Assembly: GCF_030864355.1 (NCBI RefSeq)
Contig: NC_083397.1
Span: 434,001 to 498,000, forward strand
Source: Cutaneotrichosporon cavernicola
Taxonomy: Eukaryota > Basidiomycota > Tremellomycetes > Trichosporonales > Trichosporonaceae
Direction: 5' to 3'
DNA: 64,000 bases
The notes under the pieces were generated by a model. It was not told the origin of the DNA and did no database searches. It saw only the letters and a list, made by a program, of their open reading frames with translations. Shown piece by piece: positions 1 to 13,630 of the stretch. The first letter of the stretch is position 1; the number at the start of each line of letters is the position of its first letter. Position numbers and translations under genes: made by a program.

Positions 1-3000
1 TATCGGCAAGCTCAGTCCCCAACTGCACGCCCTGGAGCTCGCGGAAGGCACGCACTGCGTCCTCGGCCTCGCGCAGGCCATCGTGAAGGTGGCACGCATC
101 GAGTTCCGCCCTCTCTAACGTCTGGACAACGCCACCAGCGAGGGCGGCGGCCTTGGCGCAGGTATGCAGCCGGCGGAGGACGGAGTTGAACTTGGACAAT
201 GTCGAGAGCTGGGTAGAGAGAATTGCCTGCTCTCCCAAAGCGGCGGCGTACAAGCTCTCCGCGAAGCCGATGCCTCGGGCGAGGTCGCCGCTGGCAATGT
301 CCGGAGAGTGGCCGTTGAACGCGGTACGCAGGGCACGCATCAGCACACCCTGGCGGTGGTGGTAGTCTGCGACCTTGGTCACGCCCGCAGAATCAAAGGC
401 GACCGGCAGATCGTCAACGGTGAGAGCGGGGCGCGAGGTGAGCCACAAAGAGCTCTGCTGCTTGGCGAGCTTGTCGGCTGGCACACTCTGGGAGAACCCG
501 CACGCGCGGAGCGTCTTGAGGAGGTCGGCGAAGGCCTTACGCTTACGCGATGTGAGGTTGTTGACAATCTTGGTGTTCTCCTTGGTCAGAGTCGCGGGTG
601 TGGCCTTCTGCAGCATGGCAGCCGTCTCGATGATCTCGATGGCCATGTCCTCGAGCTGGTCGGCGCGCGTTGTGGCCGCAAGAGGACGCGCGCCGGCGTG
701 CACCTTCTCATACCGCGCCAGAGTGTCGGGCAGCTTCTTAAGAAGAGGGGGAAGCGCAGGGCCCGCAGCGCGTGCTGTCAGTGCAGTCTCGGGGAGGGCG
801 GAGACCGTGACGAGCTCGGACGTGTGGGCTGGGCTCGTCACCGCGGGGTCCTGCGGACAGATGGAACCGAGGTCCGTCAAGATCGGCGAGACCGGCTGCT
901 GGAGCACCTCGCGGAACTTGCGGATGTTCTTGTGCAGCTGCCTGTGACTCTTCTGGGCGCTCGCCTTGAGTGCGAAGACGTTGATGTCCTTCCACGAGGC
1001 GAGCTTGACGAAGTCCTTGACAGCGCGGTCGATGACCTTGCGCTGGCTCTCGAGCGACTCGCGAATGCGGGGCGCGAAGAGCTGCGCATGCGCGATAACG
1101 TTGTTCAGCACGGCAGCGACGTGGCCGAGCGCAGTAGCATTGGTCGCCTCACTGGTGGCGAGCTCGGAGGCCATGCGCTCGAACGCGCCAAGCACCGCCA
1201 GGCGATGCGCGAAGCTGCCGAGCGTCGCCTGGCTGAGGTAGTCCGAGACCACAGGTAGAGCCGTCGCGATGTACTTCTCGGGGTCATCGGCGGAGACAGT
1301 ACCATGGATGAGCGCTCCGTACAGGCGTAGCGTAAACTCATCGTCCTTGTCGATGTACTGCCGCGCCTGGTCGTCGAGGAGGCGCACCCACGAGGCGAGC
1401 TCGAGACGGCGCCACCCAATGATCAGCGACGACACCTCGAACTGGTAGGCCTTGAGACTGTTCTCGCGGTTTGCGTACGGCTCCCAGTCGTCAGTGTGGA
1501 GGAGGAGCAGCTCGAGCGCAGCAAGAACCTTGGCAACGGGCGCGCGCACGTCGATCTGCAGGATGCGCAGAACGCGCTCGCGCAGGTGCTGGAGCACCAT
1601 CTGGTCTGGCCACTCGGATACAAGCGTGTCGAGACGCGCACGCAGGCGCTCAAGCAGCGCCTGGCCCTTGCGGACCTCAAACTCGTTCGGGTCGAAGTAG
1701 AAGTTGGCCTGGGCCGCGCTTGTCTTGACTTCAGCGTGGCGGCGGTGGAGGGTTGCGACCTGGAAGGCAATGGAGGAGGCGTCGAGGTCCTCGCGGAAGG
1801 ACGACGCCTCGAAGCGCGAGAGCACGTCGTCGACGGTAGACTTGAGCGTCTTACCCACATCGGCGTGCCCGCCGAAGGAGCCGAGAACAAGCGTGTGGAA
1901 GGCGGCAATCTGCGCGGGCGTGAACTTGGCCTTGTGCTTGTCCTGCTTGTCCTGCTTCTCCTCTTGCACGTCCTGCTCCATCGCCTCATCCTCGTCCTCT
2001 TCGTAAGTCGGGAAAAGCTGAGCGAACTCCTTGGCTTCGATTTCAGCGTCGTCAGGCACCTCAATGTCCGTCTTGCGGACACGGAACATGCTCTCAGCGT
2101 CGAGAGCCTCCTGCTCTTCGCGCTTGCGGATCGCGCTCCACGCCGCGTAAAGGCGGTCCAGGCCACCAACGAGGCCCGGCACATGTTCGCGGCGCTGGGT
2201 TGCCTCGACGGAGTCGCGCGCGTGTGCGAGGGCCGCGAGGAGGTCTGCGCGCATACTGGCTAGCGAGGGCTCCTTGACCTCCTTGGGAAGAATCTGGAGG
2301 GAGGTCAGGGAGGCGACGGTGGGGAAGGACACGAGAGGCCCAACTGCGGTGGGCGGGTTGGCTTTGCTCAGCGCGAGGTCGCGCGCGAGGCAGCGCATCC
2401 CGAACTTGACGCAGAGAATGCCGAAGACGACAGGCTCGGCAAGGTCCGCGAGGTCGGTGTAGGCGCTAAGACGCTGTACGAAGGCAGCAGATGCGAGCTG
2501 GAACGCATCCTCACGCGCAGTCGCGGCGTTGGCGCGGTTCTCAAGCGCGTGGAGGAGCGAGCTGTCCTTGTCCAGCACGTCGTCGATGAAGCTGAACACC
2601 TCGGCGAAGAGGTGGCCCAGGCGGGCGGCGTTGGTCTCCCGCTCGATGGTGGGGCCGAGCGCCTCACCCTCGACCTGCAGCGCTGCGGCGCGAGCACGGA
2701 GAGCTGCTGCGCGCGCACTGTCGCTCACGCCTTTAAGAACGCCCTCAGTGTGCGTAACCACGTCGAGTTCGTCTGCAACGAGTGAAAGTTGGGAAGAAAC
2801 CACTTCGCCGAGGAGCACGCGGCGGACTCCGGGGTCAATCGGGACATTCGTCACGAACAGGTCGAGCACGAAGCGGCCGAGTCCGTGCCAAAGGTGCCCA
2901 AGGGCACGGAGACTGCCGTCCTGTGCCTCGACGATGGCGGGCGCGAGGCGGGTGTTGAACGCGTTCTGGAGGTAGGTAGTCGTTGCCTCGTCCATCTCGC

Positions 3001-6000
3001 CAGGAGAGAGGACGGGCTTGTTGTCCTCATTCGTGAGCGTGACGCCAAACGCGCCAAGGACCTGCTGTCAGCTTCCTCAAAGTGGTCTAAACTCACCATG
3101 CCAAGCAGTGCGAAAGCGAGGTTGCCGGCTGTGCCGGCGCGGTCGGCACCACGAGTCGCGCCCCACAGCGTGCTCTGCGTCGTAAACTTGAGCGCGTCGT
3201 CCATGCTCGACAGCTGCGCCATGGGCGTGACCTTGACCTGGGAGAAACGCAGAGCAGCTGCAAGCGCTACGGGCTCAAACAGGCTCGTGGATATGCGGTT
3301 AAGCCATGCGGCCACCGCGCCGAGCTTGGCGCCCGGCGTCGTGAGGCGCTGCATGCTCACCAGGTCGGCCGGACGCGCGTCAGCCGCACTGGCAAGCAGG
3401 CCAAGCGCGCTGCCGGTGCTGGTACCAGCCACCGCCGCGTTGAGTGCATCGAGCTCGATCACGCGCGCGACTGCTGCGTTGGACCACGGAGTGTCCGCCG
3501 CAGTGGACTCATCGGGACGGCGAGGGAGGCTGTCGATGAGCGTCGAGAGGTCAGCGAGCTGGGCCTCATCGGATGCCGCGACCGCAAGCGCCTGCGCCGT
3601 GTCGGAGCGCAGGCGGGCGTCGGCCACCCCGTCCAAGCGGTCAACGAGGCGCGAGACAGAGGCCCGCTGAGCGGGCGTGAGCTCGGGCCGGAAGAGCGAC
3701 CAGACGCCTGCCTGGCCCAGGCCACGAGTGAGCTCCGTAGCTTTGCCGAGAGCGCTGAGGGCAACGCGGACATCCTTCCCATGGGCAATGTTGCTGAGCT
3801 CCTCGGCCAGCCAACTAGCGAGCAACTGGACGGACGAGTAGTCGAATGTCTCAGTGCGGCAATGATTCTCGAGAAGCGCAGTGAACATGAGCACGCGCTC
3901 GGCAGCCTCGAGTGCCCCGCCGCTGGAATTGGCCGCTGCGTCCAGCGTCGCAGCAGTCAGCGTGTCCCGCAGAAGGTTGAGGAGGGGGTACACGCCATCC
4001 CCAACGGCGGGCTTACGCTTGGCCGTGCCGCGGCGAGCGGTGACCGCGCTGGCGGCGAGTATGGTCTTGGCGTGCGCTGATACACTGATCCACTCGTCAG
4101 TCACCGCACGAGCGGCGTCGTTGCGGAGCACGAGCTGGAGCGCGCGGAAGAGGATGAAGTCTGCGTGGCTTCCGACATTAGCGTCGAGCGCGAGATCAAA
4201 CGGCACCTCGGCGGCGAGGGTGTCCAGCTTGGGCGCAAAGATTGCCGTCTGCGCCGAGAGGAGCTCCGCGATGCGCGGGTTCGAGAGGAAGTCGATCGCA
4301 GCACCGAGATTCTCGTCACCCAAGGCCGCGAGGCGCGCAAGCGGGACGAGAGCTGTACGGCTCTGATGCGCAGCAAGGTTGGCCGTAAAGCTGGGCTGCG
4401 AGAGCGCCTCATCGTACGACGAGGAGAGGTTCTCGGCAGAGCGCAGGGTGGAGGTCTCGGCGAGCGCGTATGTGCTCTCGCTGGTGATGGTCGCCTCAAT
4501 GGGCGGAGCGTCCACATACAGCTCGACGCCACGGTTCCGCATCGCGCGCGACAGCTCGCCGCCGTGTCGCGGGTCGTACGTCATGAACAACCTAAAGTCC
4601 GGATGGGGCTTGATGACCTCCGGTGCGCCAGACGCGCTACCCTTTTCGGCCATGACGAGGACGCCGTCGACCTCACAGAGCGAGTTCAGGCGGTCCAGAA
4701 CAGAGGCGGAGCAGAGGTTGGCGTCCGAGACGAGGAACCAGCCGCCGCTCCGGATGGCGTGGAGCAACTGCCCGTCGACCCACGCGAAACCGGAGGACGA
4801 GCCACGTTCAACAGCGTCGACTGCCAGAGCAGCCTGTGTGATAGGGATGCCGGCGGCCTCGGCTTCGGCGAGGATGCTGCGGGCCAGCGCGGCGAAAGTC
4901 TGCTGCGCATCGAGCTGGCGCGGGTCATCGCACCGAGTCCGGGCGGCAAGGAGTTCCGGCACGCGAGCCGCTGCGGTGGGGTGGGCCTCGGCCGCGTCCT
5001 CCAGTACAGTACGAACGGCGCGGGTGGCGGCGTCGAGGACGCGGAAGGCGTCCTGTTGCTCGAATGTGCCGAGGATCTCGCTCGTGTCGACACCAGGGTG
5101 CATTGCGAACTCGCCGAGTTCGCGGCCGGCACGCGCCGCAATGGCGCGCACGAGGTCACGCTTGCCGCGGCCATTGTCGCCGGCGAGGATGACAAGCCAG
5201 CCCATCTCGAGCGCTTTGAGTACGCTCTCGGCGAGGGGGAGCTGGTGGTGAAGGAGAGGCGTGTCGACAGAGGCGGAGGCGGCGCGGGGGAGCGCCGCGT
5301 GACCGATCTGTAGCCAGCCGGGGGTAGTGAAGGGTGTCGGACGGGGAGCCGAGGGTGCGATGCCGAATGCATCCTCGAAGATGGCCGCCACGGCAGCACG
5401 GTCAAGTGCGTTTCGGAAGCGCTGGAGGTAGACGGTGCGGAGGTGCTCGACGGGATGGGACGTCATCTCGAGGCCGTTGCGCTTGGCCAGCAGGCCGAAC
5501 CAGCGGAACAGGTCGCGGAGGTTGAACTCCCATGGGCTACCCTCGCGGCCGATCGAACGCGTGACCATGGTCGCCTCGCGGATCGCCTCGTTGAAGGCGA
5601 TCATTAGCTGCACAAGCTCAGGCTCGGGGTACAAACCGCGGCAGATCATGAGTAGGTCCTCGCTGGTGTGCTCCTGGAGGTACACCTTGGTAAAACGGTT
5701 GAGGAAACTCTTGGGAAGACCCTTACGCCCGCCACCCTGCGTGAGCGGGTTCTGGGCGGCGAAGACGCGGAAGGCAGGGTGGCGGTCGAAGCTGCGACCC
5801 AGTTCTGGGATATACACTGTCCCGCGGTGGTCAAGAACAGCATTCAAGCCTTCAAGAACGGTTTGGGAGGCGAGGTTCATCTCGTCGAGGAGGACCCAGT
5901 CACCCTTCTGCATTGCGTCGAGGAACGCCGCGTCGCGCCACTGGAACTCGCCGGCGGCTCCACCCTCAACAGGCAGGTCGGAGCCGAAGAGGTCGATAAG

Positions 6001-9000
6001 GTCGGTCTGGTCGGACAGGTTGATGCGTTGGAGGTGGAAGCCGGCAGTGGCCGCCAGTGCCGAGACGAGCGACGTCTTACCGACACCCGGAGAACCTTCC
6101 AGTAGGATCGCCTTGGGCAGCTGGCAGCCGCGGAGTACGCGCATGGCGTTGAGCGCGGTCGTGGGTGCCTCGAAGCGGAACGCGGTATCCACGGCAGCCA
6201 GTGGGCCGCGAGGAACAGCGAAGCCGCCAATAGACACCTTGCCGTCGGTCACCGAGAACGCGGTGTCCGCTGCCCCCGCGTCGAGGGGCCCAAGGGTGAG
6301 CGCCATCTCCGTAAGCTTCGCGAGGCAGTCCTTCCGCAGCGCAGCGATCGTGGCCGTAGAAGAGCCGGAGACCTGTGGCAGCGACTCGAGACCATCGACA
6401 ATGACCAATTGGCCGCCGTGGTGGAATGCGGTCGGTACACTCAACGCGCCATACATCTCGTTGGCGAAGTTGACCCACGCTAGGATGTCACGCAAACCCA
6501 GGCCCGAGCTGTCGCCCGCCCGCTCACCGAACCAGTTGAGGAAGTCGAGGATGAGCGGGCCAGCGGGGCGCAAGGCGTCGTGCCGCCACTTCTCGCCGAT
6601 GATCTGAAGCATGTCGTCGCGGTTGCTGAGGGCCGGCACCCAGATCTCGGTGAAGCGGTTCCTGAGCGCAGGCGAGAGCTCCTTCTTACCAAAGTCGCCA
6701 CCGGGGTTCATTGTCGCGATGACATGGAAGTGGGGATGCGCGACGATCGTAGCCTCGTCGATATCCACGCCGCCCTTCTCGGCCAGGACCAGGGTGCGCC
6801 CAGGCTCGAGGACCGAGTTGAGACGCTCAAGCACCGAGTCGTCGGCGAGCGATACTTCATCGAGGAGAAGGAGATCGCCGGCCGTCATGGCGTGAATGAG
6901 GGGTCCATCCACCCACTCGAACAAGGCACCGAGGCGCTTGATCTCACGCTGAAGCTCGCGCACGTCGGCGCGGAACGCGTCGTCGACGTCCTCCCGCTTC
7001 AGAGCCGCAGCGCAGGACGCAGCGAGGTCGTCTTCGCTCGCCTCGGGACCGTGCGGAAGACCGAGCTCGGTCATGCGCGCGAGCACCTTCGCGCGACGTT
7101 CGAGACGGTTACGCACGGGGCGTTGCGAGCCGAGCAGGTCGGCGGTCTCCATGTTCTGGTGACAGTTGATGCCGACGAGCTTTTGCGCGAACGCCGCTGC
7201 AAGGACCTCACATACGGACGTCTTGCCACATCCCGTCTCGCCGACGAGGAGAACGGGCTCGTCATGTGCGGCCGCGGCGGCGACCAGAGCGAAGAGGCGC
7301 TGCATCGCCTGTGTCCACACGAGCTCGCCAGCTGGAACTGCCTGGAATGGCAGGCGCGAGAGGACGCCATCCTCGCGCCCATCAAAGAGCTTGTACATGT
7401 TCGCGACATCGACCTTGACCTTCATAATCTTCTCGATGACCTCCTGGATCACGACCTTGTCTTCATCCGAGCGAGCGCGCTCGGCAAGGAGCATGTACCC
7501 ATCTTCGGCCAGCTGCTGGTATCCGACAGCGCCACGTTCGGCCCAACGGAACAGGTCACGCAAAGTCGCGAACGAGCTCTTCGCCTCAAAGACACGACTG
7601 GCCTGGCGGAGGTGCCGCAGCTCCTCGAAAACCTGCACAATCTTCTTGGCGTACGTGGGCGCGATAGCGCAACGCTGGCACAGGATGGTCTCGAGCTCGC
7701 TCTTGGGAACGTCGTCAAAGTGCACCTCAAGGAAACGGTTGCGGAACGCACGCGAGAGCACCTTACGTCCCGCGTAGAGGCCAGGGGGGTTCTGCGTCGC
7801 GAAGAGGATGAAGTTCGGGTGGGGCTTGATGACCTCCTGGGTCTCGGGGATTACGAGCTCGCGGTTGTCATCGAGCAGACGGTTCAGGGCCTCAAGCACG
7901 TCGGTGGGCGCGAGGTTCAGCTCGTCAAGCACGATCCAGTGGCCCTGGCGCACGGCAGTCACGAGCAGACCCTCCTGGAAGACGAGGTTGCCCGTCTGCG
8001 GGTCGGTGACGTACGTGCCAAGGTATTCTTGGATGTCGGTGTGCTCGTGGTTGTTGATGCGCACGAAGCGGTGCCCCGTCTGGCGGGCGAGGAACTCGAT
8101 GGCGGACGTCTTACCTGCCGATGTCGGGCCCTGAATGAGCACGGGATAGCGCTTGGTAAGGATCACGCGAGCGAGATCGGAGAGCTTGGCCTGCACGGAG
8201 GGAGTGATGATGTACCGCGTCTCCTCGACGGGTGGGAGCGGCCCGCGCTGCAGCCAGAACGGCCCGAAGCGCACAAAGTCGTCCGCGTCGAGTTGGGCAG
8301 GGAGAGTGGGCACTTGTCCGAGCAGGGCGCGAGCGTTCTTCATCGGAATGAGAATATGCTTCTCACACGCGGCGTGCGCCTTGCGGTTGCTCTCGACATC
8401 GAGGCTCATCGTAAACGCCATGAGGATACCCTCCCACAGTCCGCGGCGGAGGCCGAAGATCGGCGCGCTCTGAACAGCGAACATGAGCGCACGGGCAAGT
8501 GTACGCATGCTGTAGTGTGGTGCAGCATTTGAGCCATCGACAATCTCCTTGGCTGCCGAGAGCTGCTTGAGGGTGGAGTACAGCTCAACAACATCCAGCA
8601 CGACTCCGCGGTCGCCCGCCGCCGCGTCGCCGAGGTAACCTTCCACAATGGAGACGAGAGCCTCGCGGTCATCGTCAGGCGGTGCAACGTAGAGCTCGGT
8701 GAATCGTGCACGAAGGCCAGCAGGGAGGTCTTTTTTGCCGACGTCTGTGGCGGGGTTCATACACGCAAACAACCTGAAGTCAGGGTGACGCATGACGGGC
8801 TCAACGTCGCCACGCTCGGTGAGCACAAGCGACGCCGTTGGTGCTTCAAGAATGGTCGCCACAGCCTCCAGCGTCTCCTGGGACGCGAGGTTGACCTCAT
8901 CGAGTAGGATCCACTCGCCGTTCTTGAGTGCCTTGACCAGCGGGCCCTCGACGAACGAGAACACGAGCTTGCTCTTCATCTGCACATGGTGCAGGTTGAA

Positions 9001-11537
9001 GTCGGCGACCTCGACCTTGATCGCCTGCCATTGGACCATTGCGCGGGCCGCCGACTTGCTGACCTTGCGGCGCTTGCGAGGTTCGTCACCATCGGGGTTT
9101 TCCATCTTCTCGAGCTTCTTGAGTGCGCGCTCAGCCGAATCGTTCCAGATCTTAGCGCACTTGTCCCACTTGCGCTTCGCGAGGAACTTGCCCGCCAACT
9201 CGAGGTACTTGGCATTCTCGCCCTTGGCGACGCTGAACGTGTCGGTGAAGAGCTTCTGCCACTTGGCGTGAACAGTGCGCGCAGCGGCAACGGCGTCAAT
9301 GGGCTTGAAGCCGCCGACGAGGTCAGACGTCTCGGTCTGGGTCGAGAGGTTGAGTGCGGTGAGCGGTTTTCCGACGAGCGTAGCTAGGTGCTGCACGGAC
9401 GTCGTCTTACCCGTACCCGTCTCACCGACGAGGAGGGTGGGCTCGGCGAGCGCAACTGCTGCGGCAATGCGCTCAAGCGTAACGAGCGATGGGCGGGTGA
9501 GGGCGTACGGCTGGTCGTTGGACGCGATCCTGCGCTTCTTGGACGGCACCGTGTCGATAGCGTACCGCCCAACATGAATCTTGGTCGCGCCGCGCTCGGC
9601 TTCGAGGCCAGGTCGCCGCTTCTCCAACAGCGACGTAGCGCGCTCAACCTCCATTCCCAATCCGGCAGCGACGATATCGACCATCTTCGCGCCCTTCTCA
9701 GCCGAGCCGGCGCGGTTGTCTAGGGATGCTAGGAAGATGTCGGCGGCCTCGAGCAGGCACTCGTCCTGGAACACGGCGTTTGCGAACGCGCTATTCCCAG
9801 CTGCCTCGAGAGCAGCGAGCGAAGCGGCTGGAGGGAGTGCACGCTCAACACGTGCGCACCATTTCTCCAGGTCACGCAGGCCAATGTCTCGCGCCTTAAC
9901 CTGTCCACTGGTCTTGGACAGAGGGCGGAGGTCGCGCCACACCCCTACAAGAGCGCCAGTGACGGCCGGCGGGAGGCTGGGGAACTGGGCGGTGAGGATC
10001 GCCAGGATGTCCTCGTCGGTCGGGGCGGCGAGGTGCTCCTCCGTAAAGTCGTGGTGCCCGAAGAACGTTGGTGGTGTCGCCGCCTCGGGGCGCACCGTGC
10101 GGGTAGCGAAGACCGCGAAGCCGTCGCCTGCTTCGATTTCGTCACGTCCTGGCACCTGGAGCGAGGCGCGGCGGCCGACGCGTCCTAGGGCAAGCGATTT
10201 GGCGATCCCCGAAATGGTGACAAGCATCTCAAGGGACGCCTTGTCGATGTCCTCGAAGACGACCCAGCGGCCGGCACGCACAGCCTTGGCGAGGGCGCCC
10301 TCCATCCACTCAAACGTACCCGGCTTGGTGGGGGAGGAGACGTACGTCCCGATGAGGCTCTTCACGTCAATCGTCGTATCCGCGAGGGGGATGGTTAGGA
10401 TGCGCGAGGTAGGGAGATGGGAAGGGTACAGCGTCGCGCTGAGGTAGTGGACGATGTGGGTCTTGCCCGCACTGGGAGGGGCGGAGATGAGGACTGGCAC
10501 GCCGCGCTGCAGGCGGGGTGCGACGCCCGTGATGGCAGCGTCCATCGCCGCCGTCGGCACATGGACGAGACTGCTAGCCCCCGGCTGACGGAGGAGGAGC
10601 TGTCCCCCGACCACAGCGGTGCGGGGTGACAGCTCAGATGCGGAGAGGGAGGGCTCGATCTCACCCTCAGCCAGTGCATCCTCCTTGTACTCGCGCACGC
10701 GCCGTGCCTCGAGGACGGGGAGCATCCACCCGTCCACTACGGTTGGGACAGCTTGCCCTGCCTTGAGGGCGTACGCAAACAGGATCGGTGCGTCGCCACC
10801 AACACATGCTTCCATCTCAGCGCGACGGCTTTCGCTCCATCCCCGGATCTTGGAGAGCACCGAGACGGCGAGGAGACGGACACCGGCGTCTTGATGGCTT
10901 CGCAGGGCATGGAGTGGGGCAGTGGGCCAGTCCAGTCGCTTCGCCAGCCGGGGATCCGAAGTCAAGAGGCGCCAGTATGCGAGGAGAAGGCGCTGGGTAC
11001 GGTCCGTATCCGCATTCACTGGGTCGGGAAGGACCGCCAAGGGCGAGAGCGCGAAGGGAGAGCGCTGGAGGAATGCGATGATTACACTAAAGTCAGTGGA
11101 GACGAGGGGTGACATACCTCCATAGATCGGGCCTTGGTTCGGCGAGGGCCGCCAGCATAAACAAGCGCGCCTCCCACACTTCTTGTGAGGGGTTGTCATC
11201 GAGCCAGCGCGCGACGATGTCGAGCGCCAGAGGCGCGAAACATCTGAACACGGGCTCGGCGGCACCAGGGACAGCGGCGATCACGGCGAGCTCGGAAAGT
11301 AGGAATGCGCCGCGCGCCTCGGGAGCAGCTCCGGATGAGGGAAGGGGGAACCCATCAAGTTGGGAGAAGAGAAAGTGGGCGCGCTGGGCTAGGTCGCAAG
11401 TCAGAGGGGTCGGAGTGGGAGGAGGGGGAAGGTTGGATGGGAGGTCGGAGGTAGAGGAGGGGCTGAGATTAGTTGAGCACAAATGTGGCAGCTCACGGTG
11501 ACATTTCGGCGGACTGGGAGTCAACCTGATCCGTCAT
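1..11537 (-). CDS. MDN1: Midasin, giant AAA ATPase of 60S ribosome biogenesis (3' end outside window)
   Basis: Midasin (yeast Rea1) is a nucleolar/nucleoplasmic dynein-related AAA+ ring that strips assembly factors such as Ytm1 and Rsa4 from pre-60S particles. About 3,810 residues are visible. Exons read 11537-11497, 11462-11118, 11086-3097 and 3064-1. Introns are 34, 31 and 32 nt. The ATG at 11537 was chosen because the next exon has no in-frame ATG; splicing 11463-11496 joins it in frame. Six AAA modules follow, with Walker A motifs near residues 335 (APPSAGKTH), 687 (GETGTGKTT), 1118 (GPTSAGKTS), 1413 (GETGCGKTS), 1795 (GSPGVGKTS) and 2101 (GDNGRGKRD). The last lacks the usual Ser/Thr after Lys. 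A long helical linker and a short acidic stretch near position 1,970 come next. The D/E-rich region and C-terminal MIDAS domain must lie to the left of base 1. The last exon stays open from 3064 to the edge. Identity is certain; splice sites are very likely. Confidence 0.95.
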
Positions 11538-12116
11538 TTTGGCGTGTTGTGTTGGATCACGCTGCCGGTGCTGTTCTGTCGCTGTCAACAAAACTTCGGC
11601 GTTGATGCGAGCGATGGGACGCGCCCAACTTCTGAGCGTCAGAAATCCTTGGTGGAGGTAATTTTCCACCTGTCATTTGGGTGGCAATCGGTTGAGGTCG
11701 TTATCAAATCCAACTTGTACAAAGGCCTGATTTGCGACTTTTCTACTGCTAATCTCATCTGATCACATCAGCATCTTGGCTGCCATCAGCAGTATCAAGA
11801 GCAGCAGCGCGTCGATCGCTTACGCGATACCAAGTGACTCGCCGGGTCTCCTTGTGCGCGTCACCTGGTATCGCGCAAGAGGCCCAGGCGCGCAGGCCTT
11901 CTTCCCCTTCGACTCCATTACATTTACAACCGCATCACGTGTGTACACTGCTTCCTGCTACCTCCAGGAATTAGTGAAGGAAAACGGGTGCTATAATGAG
12001 GACCTTTGTCGCGCCGTCCACCGACACGCTCTGCGTGCCATGGTCTAGTTCACGATTGCTAGACCGCCTCGGTGGGCGCTGCACATCTATATATCTCATG
12101 CATGCCTATACTACAA
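11538..12116. other. Intergenic: MDN1 upstream region and KHDC4-like 3' flank
   Basis: No supported gene. Both neighbours are on the minus strand, so this holds the promoter of midasin and the terminator region of the KH-protein gene. Short open frames here have no splice-supported continuation or recognisable motif. Confidence 0.6.
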
Positions 12117-13328
12117 CTAGGACGGAGGTGCGCCACCCTGCTGCGCCTGCTGCTCGCGCATCCATTGCTGGACTGGTTGTCAGTTTCGTTGATCGTGGAG
12201 GACTCACACTGCGGGTCGTTGACGTCGTAACCCATGTTGGCGTAGTACGCAAGGTACTGCTGCCACTGCTCCTCGCTCGAGCCAGCAGGTGCGCCAGGCT
12301 CGCCGCCAGCCACCTGACCATAGCCCTGTCCCTGCTGCCCGTAACCTCCATGCTGGGCGGCCGCACCCTGTACCCCCATGGGCGGGTACGGCTCGCTGTA
12401 TTCGTTGCGTCCGCCGCCGTTGCGGGCCTTTTCGTACTCGATGCGTAGGATCATGAGCAGGTCCTCGGCGAGCGACTTCGCACGTTGGATCTGGTCGTCT
12501 GTTTGCGCGGAGATGGAGATGTGCATCTCATCGTCGCCCTCACGGCCCGTCTCGTTCTCGACGAACCCAGACCCACGCCCCTTGATCTGTACACGTGCAC
12601 CGGTCTCCGCCTGTATGTGCTTGACGAACATGCCGCCGGGGCCGACAACCTTGGCGCGCACGTTAAAGTTACGCATTGGCTCGAGGCTGATGAAGAGCTT
12701 CTCCTCCGGCCACTTTGGCCGTTGCCCAACGCCGGGAGGGAGCACCTCGCCGCGCGCACGCGCACGCGCAATCAGTGTGCGCTCCTCAATCAGCGGGCCA
12801 AGCTCCTGGTCCACGAGCTTCATGACCTCCTTGACGGCCGCATCGAGGACGATCTGAGTCTTGGCCGTAATGTGGAGGTACAGCGGCATCTCTCCTGGCG
12901 GCATCCGCGTGCGGTCGGGCACCCACAGGCCCTTGGTCTCGATGGATGCACCTGTCTCGTCCTCGATCTGGTGTCAGCTTTGCTCTCGCATGTCAAGTCC
13001 AAGGGCCACACACCTGCTTCTGAGTCGACGCCCGGGTCAAAACGTAACGGTTACGGAGGTCGTTGACCTCGATGTCCTTGACAAAATCGCCCTCGGGCTT
13101 CTTAGCGCGCGCGACGAGCTCCTGACCCGTCGATCCGGGTGCGCGTAACGACGCCGCGATCTTGGCGGCAATCTCAGCCGCCTTGGCCGCCGCATCTTGC
13201 GCCTGGTCAGCAGACACGGCAGGTGCTGCTGGCGGTGCGATTGCGGGCACGGCGTCGCCGCCGGGTGCGGGGGCATCCCATCGCGACTTGCGCTCGCGTG
13301 GCGGGTCGGCGGGGGGCTGCTCGGACAT
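12117..13328 (-). CDS. KHDC4/BLOM7-like KH-domain RNA-binding protein
   Basis: Predicted RNA-binding protein of the KHDC4 (BLOM7) group, which in animals is linked to pre-mRNA splicing and snoRNA handling. Exons are 13328-13014, 12967-12208 and 12172-12117; introns are 46 and 35 nt. The N-terminus has a short RKSRWD motif typical of splicing-related proteins, then an alanine-rich helix. The first KH-like unit starts near residue 85 (EVNDLRNRYVLTR, then IEDETGASIETKG). The second unit contains FNVRAKVVGPGG and IQAETGARVQIKGRGSG, matching the conserved GPG and RGKGSG elements of the family. The C-terminal third is rich in Gly, Gln and Tyr and ends after the last intron in a Gln-rich tail. It is divergent from the nucleoporin gene, with 302 bp between the start codons. 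The family call is confident; the cellular role is inferred from animals. Confidence 0.85.
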
Positions 13329-13630
13329 GTCGCCTTTTTGGGCGGTTCTCCGATTTCAAAAGCGAACGGTCTCGCTCAATATGAATGTCAGGAGTGCGAT
13401 GGCCAGCGTCGCGCTTTGGATGGTGTTTAGGAGAGGGAGAGGTGGAGGGATGAGGTGATGTTGTTGAAATCGAGCAGTCACTTACTATTGATGACAAGAC
13501 CTCCACCCTGCCACACGTGGAATTCCCGATATATCGCCGCTCAACGTCAGACTTGTGACTTGCACAGTACGATACCAATCAATCAACAACATAACATACA
13601 TTCATCGCGTCGACGGGTCCCATCAACAGC
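13329..13630. promoter_or_regulatory. Shared divergent promoter, KHDC4-like / NUP57
   Basis: A 302-bp interval between two head-to-head ATGs. It must contain both 5' leaders. I see no clear TATA box; a T/C-rich stretch precedes the nucleoporin start. Confidence 0.5.

Noticed and set aside
164..1258. Long plus-strand frames within the midasin and other coding regions
   Set aside because: They are antisense shadows of GC-rich conserved coding sequence on the minus strand.
11093..11524. Midasin start at 11524
   Set aside because: The codon there is TTG; an upstream ATG at 11537 joins in frame through a 34-nt intron.
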